A stretch of 64,000 nucleotides of DNA from Lichenostomus cassidix (Eukaryota; Chordata; Aves; Passeriformes; Meliphagidae): NCBI GenBank assembly GCA_008360975.2, contig VLJF02000034.1, positions 2,439,810-2,503,809 on the forward strand, read 5' to 3'. Positions 1 to 24,800 of this stretch are shown here, piece after piece. The notes under the pieces were generated by a model, which saw only the letters and a program-made list of their open reading frames with translations, had not been told where the DNA came from and made no database searches. Each line of letters begins with the position of its first letter. Position 1 is the first letter of the stretch. Position numbers and translations under genes: made by a program.

Positions 1-36
1 TCTCACCAGTCCCTGCGCAGCCGTTTCTGCGGCGGG
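1..36 (-). repeat. Second copy of the SRRT exon 2 3' edge with its donor
   Basis: Bases 1-36 repeat 91-126 almost perfectly. Both read on the minus strand as the end of SRRT exon 2 (QKRLRRD) followed by GTGAGA. The unit is 90 bp. Only the upstream copy (exon ending at 99) is joined to a full exon. Confidence 0.85.
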
Positions 37-98
37 GTATCGGGCAGGATTTTGGGGTGAATTAGGGTGTTTTTGGGGTTTATTTTGGGGTCTCTCAC

Positions 99-1320
99 CA
101 GTCCCTGCGCAGCCGTTTCTGCGGCGGGCTCAGCTCGTGCCGCGGCGGGGAGAACCGTTCCCGCCGGGTTCGGTCATAGTCCCGGTAATCGCGGCTGCGG
201 CGCTCCCGACCCCGCTCCCAGTCCCTGTGTGGGGACAAAACCCCAAAATCAGTGACCTTCCCTTCCCCGCTCCCAGTCCCTGTGTGGGGACAAACCCTAA
301 AATCAGTGACTTTCCCTGTCCCGCTCCCAGTCCCTGTGTGGGGACAAAACCCCAAAATCAGTGACCCCCAGCCCCGCTCCCAGTCCCTAATTAGGGACAA
401 ACCCCAAATCAGTGACCTTCCCCACCCTGCTGATCCCCCCGACCCCGCTCCCAGTCCCTGTGTGGGGACAAACCCTAATCAGTGACCCCCTTCCCTGCTC
501 CCAGTCCCTGTTTGGGGACAAAACCCCAAATCAGTGACCTTCCCCGGCCCCACTGACCCCCAGCCCCGCTCCCAGTCCCTGTGTGGGGACAAAACCCCAA
601 AATCAGTGACCCCCAGCCCCGCTCCCAGTCCCTAATTAGGGACAAACCCCAAATCAGTGACCTTCCCCACCCTGTTGCCAGTCCCTGTTTGGGGACAAAA
701 ACCCAAAATCAGTGGCCTTCCCCTCCCTGCTGACCCCAGTTCCTATTTGGGGACAAACCCCAAAATCAGTGACCTTCCCCTCCCCATCCCCAGTCCCTAA
801 TTGGGGACAAAACCCCGAATCAGTGACCTTCCCCTCCCTGCTGACCCCAGTCGCTATTTGAGGACAAAATCCCAAAATCAGTGATTTTCCCCAGCCCTGT
901 TCCCTGTCCCTATTTGGGGACAAAACCCTAAAATCAGTGACCTTCCCCTCCCAACTGACCCCAGTCCCTAACTGGGGACAAAACCCCAAATCAGTGACCT
1001 TCCCTACCCCAGTGACCCCAGTCCCTAATTAGGGACAAACCCCAAAATCAGTAACCCCCAGCCCCGCTCCCAGTCCCTGTTTGGGGACAAATCCCAAAAC
1101 CAGTGACCCCCACCCCATTCCCAGTCCCTATTTGAGGACAAAACCCCAAACCAGTGACTGTCCCCTCCCCGCTGACCCCCCCGGCGCCGCTGGTCACTCA
1201 CCGGTCACTCCAGTCGTCGCGCCGCCGCTCGTCCCTCTCCCGGGATCGGTCATAGTCGCTCCGCTCCCGCCGGAACTTGTCCCTGCGGCGCCGGTCGTAC
1301 TCGTCATCGCTGTCCCCCAT
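99..1320 (-). CDS. SRRT: Serrate RNA effector (ARS2), first two coding exons
   Basis: SRRT bridges the nuclear cap-binding complex to RNA-processing and decay machineries. Only the 5' coding part lies here. Exon 1 (1202-1320) starts at the ATG read down from 1320 and encodes [16 protein letters not shown] and more Arg/Asp-rich sequence, ending at a GTGAGT donor. Exon 2 (99-224) continues with ERGRERRSR and then [18 protein letters not shown], the signature N-terminus of vertebrate ARS2. Phases agree: exon 1 leaves two bases and exon 2 completes an Arg codon. The remaining exons lie beyond the left edge. Intron 1 is almost wholly a minisatellite copying the exon 2 acceptor, and the exon 2 donor edge is copied at 1-36. 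The gene model is sure for these two exons; which acceptor copy is used is an inference. Confidence 0.93.
225..1170 (-). repeat. SRRT intron 1 minisatellite carrying acceptor copies
   Basis: About 17 units of roughly 50-60 bp fill the intron. Each contains, on the minus strand, TTTGTCCCCACACAG or a variant, followed by GGACTGGGAGCGGGG, i.e. the exon 2 acceptor and first exon bases. The GGGACAAA core recurs at about 232, 291, 340, 395, 466, 514, 585, 640, 693, 751, 806, 918, 975, 1032 and 1085. Some units have CTAATTAG in place of CACACAG. Confidence 0.85.
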
Positions 1321-1900
1321 CCTGGGGGGACACCGGCGGTCAGCGGGGCGGGGAGACCCCGACTGACCCCGAGTGACCCACTGACCGCAGCCCCCGGGAC
1401 CCCAAACCTGACAGAGAGACCCCCGAGTGACCCCGAGTGACCCACTGACCGAGGCCTCAGCGCCCCAGGGACCCCAAAACTGACCCCAAACCTGACAGAG
1501 AGACCCCAAAGTGACCCCAAATGTGACCCCAAGTGACCCACAGACTCCCCCAAATACCCATCCCAGCCCCCCAGGACCCCCAAATCCTAATCCTTGCCCC
1601 CCGAGACCCCAAATCCTCACCCCAGACCGCCGAGACCCCAAATCTGACCCCAAACCGAGACCTCCCTGGATCCCTCACATCAAACCCCAAATCTGAGACC
1701 CTCCAGACCCCAAATGACCTCCCCAAAGCCCCCCCAGACCAGAGACCCTCCCAGGACCCCCAAACCCCCACCCCAGCCCCCCAGGACCCCCAGATCCCCA
1801 CCTCAGCCCCACAATTTCCCCAATTTCCCCACAAATTTCCCCAAATTTCCCCACAAATTTCCCCAAATTTCCCCGAATTCCCGCCGAACCTCAGCCCCCG
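1321..1900. repeat. C-rich low-complexity stretch upstream of SRRT coding start
   Basis: Short irregular repeats built on GACCCCAAA and CCCAGGACCCC, ending in a run of AATTTCCCCAAATTTCCCC. Probably SRRT 5'UTR intron. No gene is seen in it. Confidence 0.6.
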
Positions 1901-2560
1901 AGCCCCCTCACGACCGGCCTGGCTGATGCCTTGCGGCACCCCATCGCCCCCATCCCCCCCCCGCCCCCTCCCCCCACCCCTCAGCCCCCTGCTGGTCACG
2001 CCGCCGCTCCGTGACGTCACACCGGGACCCCCCCGGACCTGCCGCGCGCCCCGGCCCCGCGCGCCGCTGCCCGCTCGCTTCCGGCCCGCGCCGGCCGGAA
2101 GTGACGCCGAGCGGCGCCGCCAAGATGGCTCCGCCGGAACCGGGGGGGGGAGAGCGGCGGCGGCCGCTCCGGTCGGCGGGGAGGACCGCGCCGCTGGTTT
2201 GCCGTCCCCACCCTCCGGGGGTTTACCCGCTGCCGCTCCGGTTTGAACGGGCAGAGGAACCGCCCAGGCCGCTGCCGGAGCTCCCCGCGAGGCCCGGCGG
2301 CAGGCCCGGCCGGCCGGCGCGCTCCTCTCTATGGTCACCGGCGGCGCTCTGGCCGCGGCCGGGAGGACTCGCTCTCGGTGGTGCTCCGCCCCCGCCGCGC
2401 TCCCATTGGCCGCCGCTCCCCCCGCGCGCGCGCGCAGGCCACGCCCACCCCGCCATCTTCTCCGCGCGCGGGGGGGTCACGTGACGCGGGGGGGGTTGCC
2501 GCGCCGCCATTTTGTCTCGCGGAGCTTCGCGCATGCGCGGAGAGAGTCCTGAGGCTGCGC
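1900..2560 (-). promoter_or_regulatory. CpG-island promoter of SRRT
   Basis: This interval is dense in CpG and lies just upstream of the SRRT coding exons. It contains a YY1-like CCAAGATGGC near 2118-2128, several CG-rich Sp1-like boxes, and an inverted CCAAT (CCCATTGGCC) near 2401. SRRT in other vertebrates has a non-coding first exon, so the start site is probably here. No TATA box is seen. Confidence 0.6.
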
Positions 2561-2572
2561 CGGGCAGCGCCT

Positions 2573-2950
2573 GTGCCAGTTGGGACCAGTTCGGACCAGT
2601 ATAGACCAGTTTGGACCAGTATGGACCAGTATGGACCAGTATAGACCAGTATGGACCTGTTTGGACCAGTTTGGACCAGTTTGGACCAGTTCGGACCAGT
2701 TGGGACCAGTTTGGGACCAGTATGGACCAGTGCGGACCAGTATGGGACCAGTATGGAGCAGTATGAACCAGTATGGACCAGTATAGACCAGTATGGACCA
2801 GTATGGACCAGTATAGACCAGTATGGACCAGTTTGGGACCAGTTTGACACCAGTGTGACACCAGTATGGACCAGTACGGACCAGTTTGGCCTCAGTATGG
2901 CACCAGTTTGGGACCAGTATGGCACCAGTTTGACACCAGTGTGACACCAG
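2573..2950. repeat. 10-11 bp minisatellite, TATGGACCAG
   Basis: More than 30 units of TATGGACCAGT, with variants TTTGGACCAGT, TATAGACCAGT and TTCGGACCAGT, follow directly after the SRRT CpG island. Towards the end units become TTTGGGACCAG and TGTGACACCAG. Confidence 0.9.
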
Positions 2951-2954
2951 TGCT

Positions 2955-4515
2955 CCCAGTATGGCCCCAGTGTCCTCCCAGTGCTCCCAGTTCCCTCCCA
3001 GTGCTCCCAGTGCTCCCCAGATGTTCAGGATGTTTGTAGGGATTGGTGAGACCCTCTTACTGGTTTATACTGGTTTATACTGGTCCAGTTCCCCTCTCTG
3101 CTCTCCCAGCCATTCCCAGTCATTCCCAGTTCCCCCCAGTTCCCTCCCAGTCATTTCCAGTCCATTCCCAGTTCCCCTCTCTGCCTCTTCCAGTCCCTCC
3201 CAGTCCGCCCAGTTCCCCTCTGTCCCTCTCCCAGTCATTCCCAGTCCCTCCCAGTTTGCCCAGTTACCCCCAACTCCCTCCCAGTCCCAATTTAGGCCCC
3301 CCAGTTCCCTCCCAGTTCCCCCCAATTCCCTCCCAGTCCCATTTTTAGACTCTCCAGTTATCCTCAATTCCCTCCCAGTCAATCCCAGTCCATTCCCAGT
3401 CCCTCCCAATTTGCCCAGTTTCCCCCCAATTCTCCCCCAGTCCCTCCCAGTTCCCCTCTCTGCCCTCCCAGTCCTTCCCAGTCCCTCCCATTCCCCCCCA
3501 GTTCCCCTCTCCGCTCTCCTAGTCTCCCCCAGTCATTCCCAGATCCCTCCCAGTTTGCCCAGTTCCCCCCCAATTCCCCCCCAGTCCCTCCCAGTTCCCC
3601 CCTCTGCTCTCCCAGTCCATTTCCAGTCTCCTCCCAGTCATTCCCAGTCATTTCCCAGTTCCCCTCTCTCCCTCTCCCAGTGCCTCCCAGTCCCCCCAGT
3701 CATTCCCAGTCCCTCCCAGTGATTCTCAGTCCATTCCCAGTTCCCCTCTCCTCTCTCCCAGTCCATCCCAGTCCATTCCCAGTCCCCCTCAGTCATTCCA
3801 AATCCCTCCCAGTTTGCCCAGTTCCCCCCCAATTCCCTCCCAGTCCCTCCCAGTTCCACCCCAGTTCCCCTTTTCTCTCTCCCAGTCCATTCCCAGTTCC
3901 CCCCAGTCCCTCCCAGTTATTCCCAATTCCCCCCAATTCCATCCCAGTCCATTCCCAGTCCCTCCCAGTTCCCTCTCTCCCTCTCCCAGTCCCCCCAGTC
4001 TCTCCCAGTTCCACCCCAGTCCCTCCCAGTCCCTCCCAGTCCATTCCCAGTCATTCCCAGTTTGCCCAGTTCCCCTTCCCTCCCAGTCCCCCCAGTCCAA
4101 TCCCAGTCCATTCCCAGTTCCCCCCAGTCCCTCCCAGTCCCTCCCAGTCATTCCTCAGTCCCTCCCAGTCCTTCCAGTCCCCTTCCCTCCCAGTCCATTC
4201 CCAGTCATTCCCAGTTTGCCTTCCCCCACCCCTCCCAGTCCCCCCAGTTCCCCTCTCTCCTCTCCCAGTCACCTCCAATCCCCCAGTCCCTCCCAGTCCC
4301 ATCCCAGTCCATTCCCAGTCCCTCCCAGTTCCCTCCCAGTCCAATCCCAGTCCCCCAATCCCCCAGTCCCTCCCAGTCCCTCCCAGTTCCATCCCAGTCC
4401 CTCCCAGTCCCCACCTCCAGTCCATTCCCAGTCCCTCCCAGTTCCCCTCTCTCCCTCTCCCAGTCCCCCCCAGTGGCTCCCAGTCCCTCCCAGTCCCTCC
4501 CAGTCCGCATCCTGC
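2955..4515. repeat. CCCAGTCCCTCCCAGTTCC minisatellite block
   Basis: A 1.5 kb pyrimidine-rich array of CCCAGT-based decamers (CCCAGTCCCTCCCAGT, CCCAGTTCCCCTCTC). No coding pattern: all frames are shadows of the repeat. Confidence 0.85.
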
Positions 4516-4619
4516 CGCCCCTCCCTGGAAGTTGAGGAACAAAAGCTCTTTTCCTGCGGGGGGGGAGGGGCGAGTTCCCCCCGCGACCCCCGCGACCCCC
4601 GGGGGGAGGGGCGGCGGGC

Positions 4620-5848
4620 CGGGAAACCCCAAAAACGGCCGAAATCACCCCAAAAACGGCCGAAACCACCCCAAAAACGGCCCAAATCACCCCAAAAACG
4701 GCCGGGGAGGAGGGGCGGGAGCCCCAAACTGCCACCCTCCTGGGGATTTGGGGGATTTTTGGGATCCGCAAAGGGATTTTGGGATCCCCGAAGAGATTTT
4801 GGGATCCCCAAGGAGGTTTTTGGGATCCCCGAAGAGGATTTTGGGATCCTCCAAGGGGTTTTGGGATCCCCAAGGAGGTTTTTGGGATCCCCGAAGAGAT
4901 TTTAGGATCCCAGAAGAGGTTTTGGGATCCCCAAGGAGGTTTTTGGGATCCTCCTGGGACTTTTTTCGGGACGCCCCGAATTGTCGGGACTCTCCCGCTT
5001 TTTTTTTGGGGGGGATTTTTGGGACCCCACGGGTTTTTGGGGTCCTACCTGACTTTTTGGGACTCTCCGCAATTTTTTGGGACTCTCCCCGACTTTTTGG
5101 GACTCTCCACCGATTTTTGGGATCTTCCCTGATTTATTTGGACTCTCCGCAATTTTTTGGGACTCTCCCCGGATTTTTGGGACTCTCCGAACTCTCGGGA
5201 TTCTCTCCCACCACGTTTTGAGTCACCTCTGCATTTTTGGGATCCCCCCGAACTCCTGGGACCCTCCGGACTTCTGGGATTTCCCTGGATTTTGGGGATT
5301 TCCCCTGGATTTTTGGGATTTTCGGGATTTCCCCTTGGATTTGGGATTTCTCCAGATTTTTGGAATTTCCCCCCGGATTTTTGGGATTCTCCTGATTTTT
5401 GGGACCCCCTGGATTTGGGATTTCCCCCTGGATTTTTAGTATTTCCCCCTGGATTTGGGATTTCTCTGGATTTTTGGGAGTTCCCTAGATTTCTGGGATT
5501 TCCCCCGGATTTTTTGGACTCTCCAGATTTTTGGGATTTCCCCCTGCATTTTTGGGATTTTTCTCCCTGGATTTTGGGATTTCCCTGGATTTTTAGGATT
5601 TTTCCCTGGATTTGGGATTTCTCCCAGGATTTTTGGGATTTCCTCCTGGATTTGGGATTTCCCCGGATTTTTAGGACTCTCCAGATTTTTGCAACCCCCT
5701 GGATTTGGGATTTTCCCCCTGGATTTTTGGGACTCTCCAGATTTTTGGGATTTCCCCCTGGATTTGAGATTTCCCCCCGGATTTTTGGGATTTCCCGGAT
5801 TTTGGGACCCCCTGGGTTTGGGATTTCCCGGATTTTGGGATCCCCGCC
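4620..5848. repeat. Three successive minisatellites upstream of EPHB4
   Basis: Four copies of CCCCAAAAACGGCCGAAATCA occupy 4620-4705. Then TTTTGGGATCCCCAAGGAGG-type units run to about 5000, TTTTTGGGACTCTCC units to about 5220, and GGATTTTTGGGATTTCCCC units to the EPHB4 start codon. Any EPHB4 promoter or 5'UTR must lie within or between these arrays. Confidence 0.8.
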
Positions 5849-21279
<15,431 letters not shown>

Positions 21280-21303
21280 CCACGCCCCCAGCCCCACCGG
21301 GGC

Positions 21304-21495
21304 AAGATGGCCGCCAGGGAGAGGCACTGAGGGGAGCAAGATGGCTGCCGGGACAATATGGCTGCCAGGACAGTGTGGCAATGGGGACAATGTGGCTGCA
21401 ATTCCAATATGGCTGCCATTCCAATATGGCCGCCCGGAATATACAGCTAACGCTCCAATATGGCTGCCATTCCAATATGGCCGCCATTCAATATG
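21304..21495 (+). repeat. CAATATGGCTGCC repeats in EPHB4 3'UTR
   Basis: Nine copies of CAAGATGGC or CAATATGGC followed by YGCC lie between the EPHB4 stop and its polyadenylation signal. CAANATGGC matches the YY1 core. Confidence 0.8.
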
Positions 21496-21743
21496 GCTCC
21501 ACCCCAATGACCTGGTGGGCGGAGCCTGTGAGGGCGTGACCAACTATGGAGTGGCCATATGGGTGTGGCCAACTATGGAGTGGGTGTGGCCAGCTGGGCG
21601 TGGCCTCCACTGGGTGTGGTCAGACTGGGTGTGGTTCCACAGTGGGCGGGGCTGGTGGGCGGTGCCTGCACTGGGCGTGGCCGGTGGGCGTGGCCTGCAG
21701 CGCTTTTATTGTCCCGTTTCGTCCCCAATTCCGGGGCAGAGCC

Positions 21744-21749
21744 AATAAA
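21744..21749 (+). other. Polyadenylation signal of EPHB4
   Basis: AATAAA 465 bp after the EPHB4 stop codon, before the TFR2 stop on the other strand. Confidence 0.75.
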
Positions 21750-21850
21750 TGCAGCCGATGCAAATGAGGGGGCGGGGCCATGTCCCGCGATGTCACCGAG
21801 GCCACCACCGAGGTGTCCTTTGTGCCAGTGTCCCCAGGTGTCCCCAGGTG

Positions 21851-24800
21851 TCACCAAAGGCCACCCCGAGTGTCCCCAAGGCTCCCCTTGTCCCCAGGGC
21901 CACCCTGCTCCCAGGTGTCTCCAGAATCCCAGGTGTCCTCCCGGCCCAGGCTGTCCCCAAGGTCCCCAAGGCCACCCCACCTGTCCCCAAGGTCCCCAAG
22001 GCCACCCCAGCTGTCCCCAGGGTCCCCAACCCCCCTGTGCTCCCCGATGTCCCCATGGTCCCCAACATCCCCAATCCCCCCCATGTCCCCACAGTCCCCA
22101 TTGTCCCCAAGGCCACCCCTGTCCCCGAGGTCCCCGCGGTCCCAGCTGTCCCCGGCCAGCGCTCCGGCCGTGCCGCGCAGCGTCCAGGACAGCAGGGCCA
22201 GGCGGCGGCGGGCGCTGTCCCCTCGTGTCCCCGGTGTCCCCAGCTCGGCCACCAGCGCCGGCAGAGTGTGACCTCCCCGGCCCAGCAGGACGTGGCGGAA
22301 GGGAGTGACCAGGGGGGACACGAATGGGGACAGCAGCGACGCCTCGGCCTGGAGGGGACAGGAGGGGACACGGTCAGGGGACAGGAGGGGACATGGTCAG
22401 GGGACAGGAGGGGACAGGAGGGGACAGGGAGGGGACACATGGGACAGGAGGGGACAGGGAGGGGACAGGAGGGGACACAGTCAGGGGACAGGAGGGGACA
22501 GGGAGGGGACACAGGGGACAGGAGGGGACAGGGAGGGGACACAGGGGACAGGAGGGGACACGGTCAGGGGACAGGAGGGGACATGGTCAGGGGACAGGAC
22601 AGGACAGGAGAGGACTCAGGGGACAGGAGGGGACACATGGGACAGGAGGGGACAGGGAGGGGACAGGAGAGGACACAGTCAAGAGGACAGGAGGGGACAC
22701 GGGACAGGAGGGGACATGGTCAGGGAACAGGAGGGGACACGGTCATGGGACAGGAGGGGACAGGGAAGGGACACATGGGACAGGAGGGGACAAAGGGGAC
22801 AGGGAGGGGACACGGGACAGGAGGGGACAGGGTCAGGGGACAGGAGGGGACATGGTCGGGGACAGGAGAGGACAAGGAAGGGACAGGAGAGGACATGGTC
22901 AGGAGGACAGGAGAGGACACAGGGGACAGGAGGGGACAGGGAGTGGACAAGGAGGGAACAGGAGAGGACACAGGGGACAGGAGGGGACAGGGTCAGGGGA
23001 CAGGAGGGGACAAAGAGGGGACACATGGGACAGGAGGGGACAGAGGGGACGCGCAGGGGACACTGACGGCCATGAGGCGCGCGTTGAAGCCGCGGTTGAG
23101 GCGCTCGTTGGAACTGTCCGATCCCGACATGTCGCGACGGAGCGACGCCGCCGCGCGCACAACGCCCCCCCTGGCCGAGGAGAGGCACTGCAGCGACAGA
23201 CCGCGCGCCTGCTGGGGGGAACTGGGTTAGACTGGGAGGGACTGGGATGGACTGGGAGGGACCGGGAGGGACTGGGATGGACTGGGAGGGACCGGGAGGG
23301 ACTGGGAGGGACCGGGAGGGACTGGGAGGAACTGGGTTAGACTGGGAGGGACTGGGATGGACTGGGAGGAACTGAGTTGTTATACTGGGATGGACTGGAT
23401 TAGACTGGGAGGAACTAGGAGGGACTGGGTTTTTATACTGGTTTGGACTGGGAGGGACTGAGAGGGACTGGGATGTTATACTGGGGTGGACTGGGCGATA
23501 CTGGGCTGACCCAGGGGGGCACCGGGTGGGACAGCAGCGACCCCCCAGTGTCCCCCAGTGACCCTCAGCGCCCTCCCAGTGCCGTGCTGGTTCCATACTG
23601 GTTTGTACTGGTCTGACCTGCAGCGGCGCCAGCTGCCGCACCAGCGCGTCCCCCAGGGCTCCGGGGTCCAGCGGCAGCCGGGGGTCGTGCGCCAGGCGGA
23701 GCAGGAGCTGCGCGGCCACCGCGGCCACCGCCCTGGTCACCGCGGGCAGCCGTCCCCTCAGCCGCCCCCCCAGCCGCGACAGCGTGTCCTCCGGTGTCCC
23801 CAGAGCCGCGCGGGAGCCACCGCCCAGGGCCTGCAGGGGACAGGGGACACCGTCGGGAGGGGACATGGGGACATGGGGGGACACGGGGACACGGTCAGGA
23901 TGGGCACAAGGGGACAGAGGGACAGGGGGGTATCAGGGGACACAGCCGGGGACAGGCACAGGGGGACACAGGGGTGGTGTGGGGACACCTGGGGACACTC
24001 GGGGACACCCAGAGGTCCAACCTCGTCAAAGCCAAGCTCCAGCGCCGGGACTCCCCCGGCCGCCGTGAAGGGAAAAGCGCCACACTCGGGGGACAAGGGG
24101 CGGATCCTGCGGGGACACGGGGGGGACGTGGGGACGCAGAGGTGTGACACAGCTGTCCCCAGGTGCCACAGGTGTCCCCAGGTGTGCCACAGGTGTCCCC
24201 AACTCACACGTCGCTCTCCCAGCCCCGCCCCGGCCGCGTCAGCTGCTCCAGGAGGCTCTTCCCGCCCTCGTTCGGACTCTCCACCTTTTTTGGGGGGGGT
24301 GGGGGGAGGTGAGGGGGGAAAGCCCCTCCCCCACCCGCCCCGCCCCCGCCCCTCCCCCACCTGCTCCAGGGCGCTCTCGATCAAATTCACCAAAGTTGGA
24401 CTTGTTTTGACCACAAAGCGATCGGCGCCTGGGTGGGGGAGGGGAAAGGGGGGGTCAGGGGGCGGTCCGAGGTGGGGGAGGGGAAAGGGGGGTCAGGGGG
24501 CGGTCCGAGGTGGGGGAGGGGCGACGCCCCCCTCCCCAATCGGGGGTCGGAGGGGGGAGGGGCGCACCCAGCACGGCGCGGTCCAGGCTGATGTAAGCAG
24601 CGACTTTGGTGTGCAGGAGGTCAGGGTAGCCCTGGGGGTCACGGGGGGGTCACTGAGGTCAGTGGGGTCACGGGGGGGTCACTGAGGTCAGCGGGGTCAC
24701 CGCGGGGGGTCGCGGGGGGTCACCTCGAGCCACTCGGTGGCCCCCAAATGTCCGAACTCGCCGCCATCCCAGCTGACGAAGAGCAGCGTCCGGCGGAGCT

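Noticed and set aside
3680..5221. Long open frame through the upstream minisatellites (about 510 codons)
   Set aside because: It is [15 protein letters not shown] low complexity arising from the CCCAGT repeat, with no start context, splice structure or family resemblance.
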